From WFQV01 sp964611145 (lineage in GTDB: Bacteria > Bacteroidota > Ignavibacteria > Ignavibacteriales > Melioribacteraceae), in NCBI GenBank assembly GCA_964611145.1, contig CAZSYM010000007.1, forward strand, positions 1 to 64,000: a stretch of 64,000 nucleotides of DNA, given 5' to 3'. Under the pieces are notes generated by a model that saw nothing but the letters and a program-made list of their open reading frames with translations, did no database searches and was not told the origin of the DNA. Each line of letters opens with the position of its first letter. The first letter of the stretch is position 1. Shown here piece by piece: positions 7,406-16,126 of this stretch. The position numbers and the translations under genes are program-made.

Positions 7406-9892
7406 ATGAGCAAAAAGAAAAAGCAACATGCTGCCGAGGAAAGGAAAGATTTACTCGAGAGTATTTCCGAAAGAAAAAAAAATCTAATAGCCTTAATTGT
7501 AATTTTAATCCCCTTGCTTTATTTCTACCTTCCGTGGCAATTGGACGGTATGCGCCCGGTGGGAACGGACTATTTAGCAAACAAGGGGCAAACGCATCTT
7601 TGGGTTGAATGGCAAAAGCAACACGGGGAAACCGTCCTCTGGAATCCGAATATTTTTTGCGGGGAACCGATTTATGCACATCGTACGCCACAGATAATAG
7701 ATGCCATTACAATTCTAAAATATTTGGGAAAGATATTTTATTGGGTTTTCTGGCAAATGCTTGTCGGTGCTCTCGGAGTTTATTTCTTGTTGCGCTATAA
7801 AAAGATTCCATGGTATCTGGCATTGATAGCCGCCGTGGGTTTTGTGCTTTTACCGGATTGGATGGCTTTGGTAGGTGAAGGGCATAATTCCAAACTTCGT
7901 GCGATAATGTCCTTACCCTGGCTTGTGCTTAGTTTTGAATATTTGTTTGAGAAAAAAAGTTGGCTTGCCGCCGGACTTTTTGCCCTTGCGTTTTCGTGGA
8001 TTAATCGCACACATCATTTCCAGATTGTCTTTTACGGAATACTTTTGCTTTTCTTCCTTTATATTTACCCCACTCTCGAATTACTTATTAAAAAGCGCTT
8101 TGCGGACTTCGGTAATTTGCTTCTGAAGTTCGGCGTGGCGCTCGTGCTTGTTTTTATGATGTCGGCGCAACCGCTTTTTACAACGAGCGAGTACGCCAAG
8201 TATTCCACCCGTGGCGGTAATCCCGTTAAATTGGGCAAGGAAGCGCAAACCGCCAGAAAAGCCGGGGGTGTGAGTTTCGACTATGCAACACAATGGTCGT
8301 TTTCCCCGAACGAACTTCTGAGCTTTTTTATACCTCATTTCCGTGGGGGAGTACAGGCGGAAACTTATGACGAGACCCTTTACCCGCAATTAAGAGGCAG
8401 ACAGGTGCCAGGTTATTGGGGCGAAAAACCTTTTAACGGAAATTACGCTTCTCTTAGTATGATACTTTTTCTATTCGCTTTAATCGGAGCGATTTTTTAC
8501 AGGCGGGATAAATTTGTCCTTGCAATGTCATTGTTCGTTATTTTTACAATACTACTTTCCTTCGGACGACATTTCCCTTCCCTTTACGGTTTGTTCTTTT
8601 ACCACCTTCCCTATTTTTCAAAATTTCGCGCTCCGTCCATGATTCTGAACATAACTTTCATAGTTATCCTTTGGCTTTCCGTTTACGGACTCAAAGCCGT
8701 GATTTTTGAAGCAAAGAAGGAACACTTCCGCTGGATTTTGGGAGTTTTCATCGCGGGGCTGTTGATTCTCGTAATGGTCTTCTTCTACAGAGGTTCTTAT
8801 GCATATTCAACTCCTTTGGAGGTACATCGCTATGATGTGAATACCCTGGCGGTGATCAAGAATATTCGCCAAGAATTCTTGCTGGCGGATTTGAAAAAAG
8901 AATTTATTTATGTCGTATTGGCAAGCGTTGCATTGTTGGCTTTTCTTTTTAAGAAATTGAAGAAAGAACATTTTGTCGGTTTGGTGTTGCTCCTTGCTTC
9001 GTTTGAAATTTTCGGAATTACAAATCGCGCCTATAAATCAATTAATTTGAACAATCCCGAGCAGTTGGAGAATACCGAATTTCGTCGCACTCCCATAAGC
9101 GCCGTGCTTTCCGGGGATAAGTCGAACATGCGTGCGATTGTTTTGGGAAGGGAATTTACCAGCAATCATTATGCTTATTATTATCCTCTCATTACCGGAT
9201 ACAGCGCAATAAAGCTTCAAGCCATTCAGGATATTTTCGATCATAATCTTTATGCGGGGAATTCTCCCGACAGAATAAACTGGAAGGTGGTGAATATGCT
9301 TAGCGGCAAATATGTGATTTCTTCTTCGCCTTTGCGGAGTTTACAGCTTAACAAACTTGCCGAGGATAAATCTCGCGGGGAAATTCTCTATTTAAATCCT
9401 TCCGCCTTGCCGAAGGCTTACTTTGTTAAAGCGTTGAGAAAATTCGAAACCCCGGAAGCTCTCGTACTTTTTATGAACAAAACGGCATTTGAACCTGCAA
9501 ATATGGCGCTAACCGTTTCTTCCAAGGATACGGCTACCGAATATTTTACCGGAAAAGGAAGCGTCAGACTTTTGAGCTATAATCCCAACGATTTATCGTT
9601 CGAGGTCGAGACCGACTCCGCTCAATTTCTTGCTATAGCGGAAATGTATTATCCGAAAGGCTGGACGGCTAATATTGACGGCAAAAAAACGCCTTTGCTT
9701 CGAATAAACCATGTTATGCGGGGTGTTCGTATTCCCCCGGGGAAACACGTTCTTGCTTTGACTTTTCAGCCTCGTACTTATTTTGTAAGTGTTAGCTTGG
9801 TATGGCTGGGCAATATCGCTACTTTATTGCTTGTCGTTGTCGCTTTGTACTTTGAACTCAAAAGGCGGTCGAAACAAGAAAACGATGTTTGA
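7406..9892 (+). CDS. YfhO-like multi-pass membrane protein (GT-C type)
   Basis: An 828-residue integral membrane protein. A charged N-terminus precedes the first helix (NLIALIVILIPLLYFYLP), then about a dozen hydrophobic segments, a large soluble region from roughly residue 540 to 800, and a last helix (VWLGNIATLLLVVVALYF). The soluble part contains AEMYYPKGWTANIDGKKTPL, which is typical of the YfhO family. YfhO-family proteins are linked to glycosylation of lipoteichoic acid and other surface polymers from lipid-linked sugars. Here the position behind polyprenyl-phosphate and GT genes supports such a role. The operon ends at a terminator just after it. Confidence 0.8.
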   Translation: MSKKKKQHAAEERKDLLESISERKKNLIALIVILIPLLYFYLPWQLDGMRPVGTDYLANKGQTHLWVEWQKQHGETVLWNPNIFCGEPIYAHRTPQIIDAITILKYLGKIFYWVFWQMLVGALGVYFLLRYKKIPWYLALIAAVGFVLLPDWMALVGEGHNSKLRAIMSLPWLVLSFEYLFEKKSWLAAGLFALAFSWINRTHHFQIVFYGILLLFFLYIYPTLELLIKKRFADFGNLLLKFGVALVLVFMMSAQPLFTTSEYAKYSTRGGNPVKLGKEAQTARKAGGVSFDYATQWSFSPNELLSFFIPHFRGGVQAETYDETLYPQLRGRQVPGYWGEKPFNGNYASLSMILFLFALIGAIFYRRDKFVLAMSLFVIFTILLSFGRHFPSLYGLFFYHLPYFSKFRAPSMILNITFIVILWLSVYGLKAVIFEAKKEHFRWILGVFIAGLLILVMVFFYRGSYAYSTPLEVHRYDVNTLAVIKNIRQEFLLADLKKEFIYVVLASVALLAFLFKKLKKEHFVGLVLLLASFEIFGITNRAYKSINLNNPEQLENTEFRRTPISAVLSGDKSNMRAIVLGREFTSNHYAYYYPLITGYSAIKLQAIQDIFDHNLYAGNSPDRINWKVVNMLSGKYVISSSPLRSLQLNKLAEDKSRGEILYLNPSALPKAYFVKALRKFETPEALVLFMNKTAFEPANMALTVSSKDTATEYFTGKGSVRLLSYNPNDLSFEVETDSAQFLAIAEMYYPKGWTANIDGKKTPLLRINHVMRGVRIPPGKHVLALTFQPRTYFVSVSLVWLGNIATLLLVVVALYFELKRRSKQENDV

Positions 9893-9896
9893 GAAA

Positions 9897-9920
9897 AAGC
9901 CTCCGTAAGGGGGCTTTTTT
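9897..9920 (+). terminator. Rho-independent terminator of the glycan operon
   Basis: AAGCCTCC and GGGGGCTT form an 8-bp stem (one G-T pair) around the loop GTAA, followed by a run of T. Confidence 0.85.
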
Positions 9921-10026
9921 ATTAAGCAAAATTGCGGAGGATTTCCGATGACCTTCCGCAACCACGAATAATTTTTGTTTTTGGCTTTATTCACATTAAA
10001 TTGTTATCGACGATTTGGAAAACAAA

Positions 10027-12399
10027 ATGAAAAAAACAATTTTATTTCTCCTTTCCCCGCTTTTGATTTTTGCACAACTACGAAACGACAAAAGCGCTTT
10101 GCTTTTCTCCGACACAAGAGTTGCAACTATCAAAATCTATATGGACACAGCCGCCGTAAATTGGATGTTTAATCATCCCGAAAGCGATTCCCTCCATGTT
10201 TGCCGAATTAATTTCTTTAACGGCTTGATAAATGAAACGGTGGATTCGGTAGGGATAAGAATTCGCGGAAACACTTCCCGCAAGGCTAAGAAAAAATCCT
10301 TCAAGCTCTCTTTCAATGAATTCGTAAAAGGAAGAGATTTTTACGGAGTGGATAAGTTAAATTTGAACGGCGAGCATAACGATCCCTCCATAATACGGAG
10401 CAAATTGTGCTGGGATTTCTACGCTAAAATCGGGATGAACGCTTCCAGAGCCAATCACGTTGCAGTGTATATAAACGATAAGTATTACGGACTTTATATT
10501 TCCGTCGAGCATATAGACGACGAGTTCTTGAAAAAACGCTTTGACGATCCCTCCGGAAATTTGTGGAAATGTCTTTGGCCAGCGGATTTGAAATATCTGG
10601 GTCCCGACCCGAATGCATATAAATTGAAAGTGGGAAATAGAAGGGTATATGACTTGCGCCGTAACGAGGACGAAGATGACTATACAATGCTGGCAAAATT
10701 GATTGAGGTAATCAATAAGACTCCCGACGAAAAATTGGCGGATTCATTGGAGGAAATTCTTGTAGTGCCCGAAGTCATCAAGTATTTCGCCTCAAACGTC
10801 CTGCTTGGGGATTGGGACGGTTATCGCTTTTTAAGAAACAATTATTATCTTTATTACGAACCCGCCTTGGGGAAGTTTCACTGGATACCTTACGATTATG
10901 ACAATACCTTCGGTATAGATTGGTTCGGCTATGATTGGTCGATTGTTAATCCTTACGATTATCCTACTATTGATAACGACGGCCGCCCTCTTGCCGAAAA
11001 GTTGTTGAATGTGCCTGAGTATAAAAATCTTTTCACTCATTTCCTTGACTACTATAGCCGAAATGTCTTTGCCCTGCGTAAATGGGAGCGTCATTTGGAC
11101 AGCTTGGAAAAAATGATTACGCCGTTCGTTATACCGGACACTTTTCGCAAATTGGATTACGGCTTCACTTATTCCGACTTTATAAAATCTTACACCGCCG
11201 GAGATTACTATAATCAGCATGTCAAAATGGGTATAAAGCGCTTTGTCAATAATCGAAACGAAAGTTTGAAAGAACAATTGACCTATGTGTCCGCCAAGCC
11301 GTATGTTTACAAGCTTTCCGTTCGTCCCAAATTTCCGAACCAGACGGATTCCGTGCGGATTATCGCTTCGGCTTTCGGCTATCCCGAGATTTCCCAAATA
11401 ACGGCAAAGCTTTTCGATAGCGAAAGTAATTACATCGGTGAATTTCCTTTTGTTTACACTCCCGATTCGAGTTCTACGCGCGTGGAAGAAAACGACGAGT
11501 GGCAAGCCGTTTTGCCACCGTTGGATAGGGGGAATTATAATCTTGCCGTTGTTGCAATCAATAAAAACGGGGATTACGCCGTGTTCCCTCGTGCGCATCC
11601 TTTGTCCTTCGAAATAAGCGGAGGAAACTCAGCGAAAAAAGTGGTTATTAACGAACTTCTGGCAATAAACGATAACGTTAATAAAGATGAATACGGCGAG
11701 TACGATGATTGGGTGGAACTTTTTAATACTACGGATTCCACAATAAACTTAAGCGGGTTTTATTTAAGCGATTCAAAGAACAATTTAAAAAAGTGGGAAT
11801 TTCCCGAGGGTAGCTCCATCTGTGCACACGATTTTTTATTGATTTGGTGCGACAAGGATAATCAGCCCGGCTTGCATACCAATTTTAAGTTAAGCGGCGG
11901 CGGAGAATTTGTGGCTTTGACGGCTACGGACGGGAAAACCGTTTGGGATTCCATTTCTTTCGGTTCCCAAAGCCCCGATGTTTCTTACGGACGCTATCCC
12001 GATGGAACCGGAAATTTTGTTTTTATGAATCACCCCACTCCGTCGGCTCCCAATGTGCTTAGCACCGTGAAAAAGCCGCTGATTGTTTCGGATTTTAAAT
12101 TGTCCGTGTTTCCAAATCCCTTTTGGTCTGGAAAAAGTTCCACAATAAATATCAAGTATTCTTTCCCCTCATTTGCGAATTTACAGAACACCTCTTACGC
12201 TTATACCACGGTTTCTTTGACGGTTTATAATGCTATCGGTCAAAAAGTGGCGACACTTGTTGAGAAAATACAAGGGAGAGGGAAGCATTTGATAAGACTC
12301 AATCCCAAAAATCTGTCTTCCGGAGTTTATTTTGTTCGTTTGAAAGTCGGGGAGTATTCAAAATTTGTAAAAATACGGAAGCTTGTAGTGTTGAAATAG
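10027..12399 (+). CDS. Secreted CotH-kinase / lamin-tail protein with type IX secretion C-terminal domain
   Basis: About 790 residues. The signal peptide MKKTILFLLSPLLIFAQ is followed by a CotH domain (about residues 40-400) with RIRGNTSRKAKKKSFKL, LNGEHNDPSIIRSKL and the probable active-site segment WIPYDYDNTFG. CotH proteins are atypical protein kinases. A lamin-tail domain follows (about 540-680: VVINELLAIND, YDDWVELFNT, SGFYLSD). The last ~90 residues are a type IX sorting domain (LSVFPNPF, VYNAIGQKVATL, SSGVYFVRL). The protein is therefore probably exported by the type IX system to the cell surface. I chose ATG 10027 over TTG 10015. It is monocistronic and convergent with the methyltransferase gene. 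Confidence 0.88.
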   Translation: MKKTILFLLSPLLIFAQLRNDKSALLFSDTRVATIKIYMDTAAVNWMFNHPESDSLHVCRINFFNGLINETVDSVGIRIRGNTSRKAKKKSFKLSFNEFVKGRDFYGVDKLNLNGEHNDPSIIRSKLCWDFYAKIGMNASRANHVAVYINDKYYGLYISVEHIDDEFLKKRFDDPSGNLWKCLWPADLKYLGPDPNAYKLKVGNRRVYDLRRNEDEDDYTMLAKLIEVINKTPDEKLADSLEEILVVPEVIKYFASNVLLGDWDGYRFLRNNYYLYYEPALGKFHWIPYDYDNTFGIDWFGYDWSIVNPYDYPTIDNDGRPLAEKLLNVPEYKNLFTHFLDYYSRNVFALRKWERHLDSLEKMITPFVIPDTFRKLDYGFTYSDFIKSYTAGDYYNQHVKMGIKRFVNNRNESLKEQLTYVSAKPYVYKLSVRPKFPNQTDSVRIIASAFGYPEISQITAKLFDSESNYIGEFPFVYTPDSSSTRVEENDEWQAVLPPLDRGNYNLAVVAINKNGDYAVFPRAHPLSFEISGGNSAKKVVINELLAINDNVNKDEYGEYDDWVELFNTTDSTINLSGFYLSDSKNNLKKWEFPEGSSICAHDFLLIWCDKDNQPGLHTNFKLSGGGEFVALTATDGKTVWDSISFGSQSPDVSYGRYPDGTGNFVFMNHPTPSAPNVLSTVKKPLIVSDFKLSVFPNPFWSGKSSTINIKYSFPSFANLQNTSYAYTTVSLTVYNAIGQKVATLVEKIQGRGKHLIRLNPKNLSSGVYFVRLKVGEYSKFVKIRKLVVLK

Positions 12400-12403
12400 A
12401 TGT

Positions 12404-13171
12404 TTATTCCGAATAATGAATCTTTTTTATAAGACTCAAAATTATCGCAGCGGCGGCGGAGACGTTCAGAGATTCAATCTTGCCGAATTTCGGAATGGTA
12501 AGAAATTCATCCGCAACGGAGGATAATGTTTCCGAAATTCCGTGAGCTTCGTTTGAAAAAATCAGCACCGATTTTTCCGGAAAGGCTTTCATTTCGAATA
12601 CATTTGCTCCATGCAAAGATGTGGCGAAAATTGTAAAACCTTCTTGTTTTAATTTTTGTAGCTCGGACGTCAAATCCGTTTGAACGATATTCAAATGAAA
12701 AACGGCTCCCATGCTTGCTCGCAGAACTTTCGGATTAAACGGCTCCACCGTTTTGGGACTCAACAAAATGTTTTCTATACCGAACCAATCGCAAGTTCGC
12801 AGTATTGTGCCCAAATTCCCCGGTTCGGAAATATCGTCGAGAGCCACAACGACGCCGTTAGGCATTATTTTATACTCAGGAGGGGAAATTCCCACGGCTA
12901 CAATTCCTTGCGGGTTTTCCGTCTCGGAAAGTTTCTTGAGTTCTTTGGGGGATATTTCATAAAATTCACGGGAGAGTTGCCGTGCTTTTTCGATAAAATC
13001 CGAATGCTTTACCGAAAAATCGTTTGTTACGAAAACGGCTTCCACTTCAAGGGAGCTTTCGAGCAATTCCTCTACCAGTCGTTTTCCTTCCGCAAGAAAT
13101 TTCTTTTCGCGCGTGCGATACTTTTTGAGTCTTAGAGAGGAATAATATTTAATTTTTTTCGCGCTCGGCAT
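12404..13171 (-). CDS. SpoU/TrmH-family RNA 2'-O-methyltransferase
   Basis: A 255-residue SPOUT methyltransferase that probably methylates ribose 2'-O in rRNA or tRNA. The N-terminal substrate-binding part starts LKKYRTREKKFLAEGKRLVE, as in TrmH/RlmB relatives. The catalytic half carries the three family motifs: LDDISEPGNLGTILRT (motif 1), IFSNEAHGIS (motif 2) and IPKFGKIESLNVSAAAAI (motif 3, forming the SAM-binding knot). Its start codon overlaps the stop of the DUF971 gene by one base. The exact target nucleotide cannot be read. Confidence 0.92.
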   Translation of the reverse strand: MPSAKKIKYYSSLRLKKYRTREKKFLAEGKRLVEELLESSLEVEAVFVTNDFSVKHSDFIEKARQLSREFYEISPKELKKLSETENPQGIVAVGISPPEYKIMPNGVVVALDDISEPGNLGTILRTCDWFGIENILLSPKTVEPFNPKVLRASMGAVFHLNIVQTDLTSELQKLKQEGFTIFATSLHGANVFEMKAFPEKSVLIFSNEAHGISETLSSVADEFLTIPKFGKIESLNVSAAAAIILSLIKKIHYSE

Positions 13172-13509
13172 TAAAGAAGAGGTTTATAGTCGTGGTTTTT
13201 ATTTTCGCTTTCCGTTTGCGCCAATTCTTTTAGATAATCCCACGGATAAATTCCGGTGTTATGCCCGTCAGCCCAGAAAATTTGCACCGCATATTTACCT
13301 TGTATTTCCATGCGGACAATTTTATATTTTTTTTCTTCGTCCGAATATACTTTTATGGGGTCTATTTTTTTGAACAAAATATGTTCACCTTTGCAATTTG
13401 CACACGGGCATTGATCGCGCAGATAACGCAATCCTATTTCATCTTTGGAACCGTCATCCCATTCTATCTTTAATTTTTGGTCTTCCACTTTGAGTTTTTT
13501 CGGCATCAT
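13171..13509 (-). CDS. DUF971 protein (gamma-butyrobetaine hydroxylase N-terminal-like)
   Basis: A 112-residue stand-alone DUF971 domain. It shows WDDGSKDEIGLRYLRDQCP, the paired cysteines CPCANCKGE and the C-terminal WADGHNTGIYPWDYLKEL. The same fold is the N-terminal zinc-binding domain of gamma-butyrobetaine hydroxylases, and free-standing copies often accompany Mrp/ApbC iron-sulfur proteins. Here the partner is a SpoU methyltransferase, so the role is open. Two adjacent ATG codons are possible starts. Confidence 0.85.
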   Translation of the reverse strand: MMPKKLKVEDQKLKIEWDDGSKDEIGLRYLRDQCPCANCKGEHILFKKIDPIKVYSDEEKKYKIVRMEIQGKYAVQIFWADGHNTGIYPWDYLKELAQTESENKNHDYKPLL

Positions 13510-13599
13510 AATATTAACCTAAATTTTTGAGTCGAAATATAATCAAAATATTGCATTGAACCGATGAAAACATTAGATTTGAAATTCTAATTTTGAAAT

Positions 13600-13675
13600 G
13601 CTGGCATAGCTCAGTTGGTAGAGCAGCTGATTTGTAATCAGCCGGTCGGCGGTTCGAGTCCGTCTGCCAGCTCCA
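13600..13675 (+). tRNA. tRNA-Thr (anticodon TGT)
   Basis: Acceptor GCTGGCA pairs with TGCCAGC, the D-arm is GCTC...GAGC, and the anticodon loop TTTGTAA gives anticodon TGT. The discriminator is T, and CCA is present at 13673-13675, unlike the other tRNAs here. Confidence 0.96.
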
Positions 13676-13679
13676 TTTA

Positions 13680-13714
13680 AGCCTTGTAGTCGTTGATGAT
13701 TGCAAGGCTTTTTT
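13680..13714 (+). terminator. Terminator after tRNA-Thr
   Basis: AGCCTTG at 13680-13686 pairs with CAAGGCT at 13703-13709, followed by a T run. The loop is 16 bases, longer than usual. Confidence 0.6.
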
Positions 13715-13840
13715 GTCTCTGCTGGTGCTTCTCTCTTTGTTCCTTCTAAGATCTTGGAAAATATTTTTCCCGATTTTTTAGAAATTATCCCACTATTTTT
13801 TTATCTTTAAAAAAGTGTTAATGAAACTATACGGAAAACG

Positions 13841-13888
13841 ATGAAAAACATTCTTGTAATCCTACTAGGTATTATTATTTTGAATTAG
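13841..13888 (+). CDS. Branched-chain amino acid leader peptide (ilvE attenuator)
   Basis: A 15-codon reading frame encodes MKNILVILLGIIILN and ends in TAG. Ten of the 15 residues are Ile, Leu or Val, including three consecutive Ile codons. It lies 13 bases upstream of a hairpin with a T run and ahead of the branched-chain aminotransferase gene. This is the classic arrangement for ribosome-mediated attenuation. A long ribosome stall at Ile/Leu/Val codons would report charged-tRNA shortage. The peptide itself is not expected to have another function. No strong Shine-Dalgarno is visible before the ATG. Confidence 0.85.
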   Translation: MKNILVILLGIIILN

Positions 13889-13929
13889 CTTTGTCCCAAA
13901 GCCCGGCATAATTACGTCGGGCTTTTTTA
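13888..13929 (+). promoter_or_regulatory. ilvE attenuator: terminator with overlapping alternative hairpin
   Basis: The terminator stem is AAGCCCGGC (13899-13907) with GTCGGGCTT (13916-13924), nine pairs with one G-T, then a T run. A competing hairpin, GCTTTG (13888-13893) with CAAAGC (13897-13902), begins at the leader stop codon. It uses the first four bases of the terminator stem, so the two cannot form together. The first is a clear terminator; the switch is inference. Confidence 0.8.
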
Positions 13930-13955
13930 TTGTAAACAAAAGGAAAGGTGAAGAA

Positions 13956-15026
13956 ATGTTGGATATTAGTTATGAGATTAAGCCCCAGGCGCGGAAAGTC
14001 GAATTACCAGATAAGTTAATTTTTGGACGTATTTTTACCCCTCATATTTTCGAAATGGAATATGATTCGGCACTGGGCGGATGGCATAGTGCTAGAATTA
14101 AAGAGTTCGAGGATATGAGGCTTTCGCCTGCGGCTATGGTGTTGCATTACGGACAGGCGATTTTCGAAGGATTGAAAGCCTATAAGCTTGAAAACGGCAA
14201 AGTGGCAATTTTCCGTCCCGAGAAAAATATCGAGCGTATGAACAGGTCGGCACGTAGATTGTGCATGCCGGAGATTGAGCCGGAGTTCTTTTTGAAAGCC
14301 ATGAAGGAGTTGGTAGCGTTGGATAAGGATTGGATACCTACGAAACCTGGCCACGCCCTTTACATTCGTCCCTTAATGATTGCTACCGACCCTGTGCTGG
14401 GTGTGCGTCCGGCAGATAATTACAAGTTCATGATTATGCTTAGCCCCGTAGGACCTTATTATCCCGAGGGTTTCAAACCGGTGCCGATTATGGCTACGGA
14501 TAAATACGTTCGTGCCGTACGCCACGGCGTAGGAGATTGCAAAGTTGCGGGAAATTATGCGGGTAGCCTTTTGGCACAAAAGGAAGCAATGGCTTTGGGA
14601 TATACCCAAGTGCTTTGGCTGGATGCAATTGAACTGAAGTATATCGAGGAAGTGGGAACAATGAACATATTCGTGCGCTTCGAAGACGAAGTGGCAACTC
14701 CCGCTTTGACAGGTTCTATTCTTCCCGGAGTTACTCGCATGTCCGTTTTGCAAATTCTTAAGGAATGGGGCTATAATGTTAACGAAAGGAAAATTGCCAT
14801 AGATGAAGTGGTTGAGCGCTACAAAGACGGTTCTTTGAAGGAAATCTTCGGTGCAGGAACGGCAGCGGTGATTGCCGCTGTGAGTAAACTTAAGTACAAG
14901 GATACCATACTTGAGTTTTCTTCCGAAGAACCTGGAGAACTAGCGCAAAAACTTTACAAGGAAATTACGGATATTCAATACGGTAGAATTGAAGACCGTT
15001 ACGGTTGGTTAACCGTAGTTGATTAA
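13956..15026 (+). CDS. ilvE: Branched-chain amino acid aminotransferase
   Basis: A 356-residue fold-IV PLP transaminase of the BCAT family. It interconverts Leu, Ile and Val with their 2-oxo acids using glutamate/2-oxoglutarate. Family segments visible are MVLHYGQAIFEGLKAY, IFRPEKNIERMNRSARRLCM, RPLMIATDPVLGVRP, the Lys-bearing GDCKVAGNYAGSLLAQ, EVGTMNIFV and GSILPGVTR. The length fits the long BCAT form. A Shine-Dalgarno-like AAAGGTG precedes the ATG. Expression is probably set by the leader-peptide attenuator just upstream. It is monocistronic: a strong terminator follows directly. Confidence 0.96.
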   Translation: MLDISYEIKPQARKVELPDKLIFGRIFTPHIFEMEYDSALGGWHSARIKEFEDMRLSPAAMVLHYGQAIFEGLKAYKLENGKVAIFRPEKNIERMNRSARRLCMPEIEPEFFLKAMKELVALDKDWIPTKPGHALYIRPLMIATDPVLGVRPADNYKFMIMLSPVGPYYPEGFKPVPIMATDKYVRAVRHGVGDCKVAGNYAGSLLAQKEAMALGYTQVLWLDAIELKYIEEVGTMNIFVRFEDEVATPALTGSILPGVTRMSVLQILKEWGYNVNERKIAIDEVVERYKDGSLKEIFGAGTAAVIAAVSKLKYKDTILEFSSEEPGELAQKLYKEITDIQYGRIEDRYGWLTVVD

Positions 15027-15041
15027 GAGTAGCACCTCCCC

Positions 15042-15075
15042 AAAAAGCCGACTTTCGAGTCGGCTTTTTTATTTT
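15042..15075 (+). terminator. Terminator after ilvE
   Basis: A perfect 12-bp stem (15042-15053 with 15058-15069) closes a TTCG tetraloop and runs into a T tract. Confidence 0.95.
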
Positions 15076-15079
15076 TAAA

Positions 15080-15179
15080 NNNNNNNNNNNNNNNNNNNNN
15101 NNNNNNNNNNNNNNNNNNNNNNNNNNNNNNNNNNNNNNNNNNNNNNNNNNNNNNNNNNNNNNNNNNNNNNNNNNNNNNN
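15080..15179. other. Assembly gap of 100 N
   Basis: Exactly 100 undefined bases, the usual placeholder for a scaffold join of unknown size. Genes may be missing here, and the upstream part of the lexA promoter region may be incomplete. Confidence 0.98.
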
Positions 15180-15186
15180 CCTTGGA

Positions 15187-15226
15187 TTTGCATAGTGTTA
15201 ATTTGTTTACTATATTTGTAGTGAAC
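15187..15226 (+). promoter_or_regulatory. lexA promoter with overlapping operator-like inverted repeat
   Basis: TTTG (15187-15190), 20 bases, then TATATTTG (15211-15218) match the Bacteroidota promoter form. An inverted repeat, GTTTACT (15205-15211) and AGTGAAC (15220-15226), six of seven positions symmetric, brackets the -7 element. A LexA dimer there would block transcription, so autorepression is likely. Confidence 0.6.
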
Positions 15227-15240
15227 AATTGAGTACTATT

Positions 15241-15870
15241 ATGAGCAAAGGATTAACCGACAGACAAAAGGAAATATTGGATTTTATTTCGGAATTCATT
15301 GAATTCAATAATTTCCCTCCCACGTTGAGAGAAATAGGTTCGCATTTTGGAATAGCCAGTACCTTCGGGGTTAAGCGCCATATAGATGCCCTGGTCAAAA
15401 AAGGGTATTTAAAGGTGGAAGGAAATGCTTCCCGTACAATTACCGTTGTGAATCGGGATTATTCGTTGCAAAGGAATGATGACTTGATTGAAATTCCTCT
15501 GGTAGGACGCGTGGCGGCGGGATATCCCGTGTTGGCGGAGGAAAATATCGAGGGTTCGATTAAGGTGGATAAACAATTTGTGGGATTATCGAGTAGTGTT
15601 TTTGCCTTGAAGGTGAGGGGAGATAGCATGATAGAAGCCGGAATTTTAGACGGCGATGTGGTTTTGGTAGCCCAGAACAAAAATGTTTCGAACGGCGATA
15701 TTGTTGTGGCTCTCCTGTCGGGAGAATCCACGTTGAAAAGATTTGAAAAAAGGGGAAACGAAATTTTATTGATTCCTGAAAATAAAAATTACGAACCCAT
15801 ACGGGTAAACAAAAATGAAGAATTTACGATAATAGGGAAAATAATAGGCTTAATGAGAAACTATAATTAG
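15241..15870 (+). CDS. lexA: LexA repressor / S24 autopeptidase
   Basis: SOS-response repressor of 209 residues from ATG 15241 (a TTG at 15229 is the less likely alternative). The N-terminal winged helix begins LTDRQKEILDFISEF and includes PTLREIGSHFGIAS. The S24 domain has the scissile Ala93-Gly94 bond (GRVAAGYPV), the catalytic Ser129 in GDSMIEAG and the Lys166 in STLKRF. All parts needed for RecA-stimulated self-cleavage are present. It leads an operon with two small unknown genes, eight bases and then zero bases apart. Confidence 0.95.
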   Translation: MSKGLTDRQKEILDFISEFIEFNNFPPTLREIGSHFGIASTFGVKRHIDALVKKGYLKVEGNASRTITVVNRDYSLQRNDDLIEIPLVGRVAAGYPVLAEENIEGSIKVDKQFVGLSSSVFALKVRGDSMIEAGILDGDVVLVAQNKNVSNGDIVVALLSGESTLKRFEKRGNEILLIPENKNYEPIRVNKNEEFTIIGKIIGLMRNYN

Positions 15871-15877
15871 GTGCGAG

Positions 15878-16126
15878 ATGAAAAGCGAAATTTTTTTCGA
15901 GGCAATTAAACAGAGAAACAAACTGCAATTTGTTTACGGACTTCGCACGATTACTATCGAACCCTATTATCTGACTATCACGAAGGACGGCAAAAAAGTG
16001 GTTTATGGACGCGTAAATAATTCCCCCGAAATTCGCATGTTTGAATACGATAAGATTGCAAATATAAAAATACTAAGGCATACGAAATTTTCTCCTTTGA
16101 TTCCTATTTATTATTCGATGAATTAA
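15878..16126 (+). CDS. Small unknown protein, WYL-domain-like
   Basis: An 82-residue protein lying 7 bases after lexA. The pattern LQFVYGLRTITIEPYYLTI, KKVVYGRVNNSPEIRMFEYD and a C-terminal FSPLIP resembles the small SH3-like beta fold of WYL domains, which sense ligands or nucleic acid in defence and DNA-damage regulators. There is no DNA-binding domain. The resemblance is by eye and weak. The position suggests co-transcription with lexA and therefore SOS control. Confidence 0.65.
   Translation: MKSEIFFEAIKQRNKLQFVYGLRTITIEPYYLTITKDGKKVVYGRVNNSPEIRMFEYDKIANIKILRHTKFSPLIPIYYSMN

Noticed and set aside
13514..13705. Reading frame across tRNA-Thr on the minus strand
   Set aside because: It covers the tRNA gene and flanks; a shadow frame.
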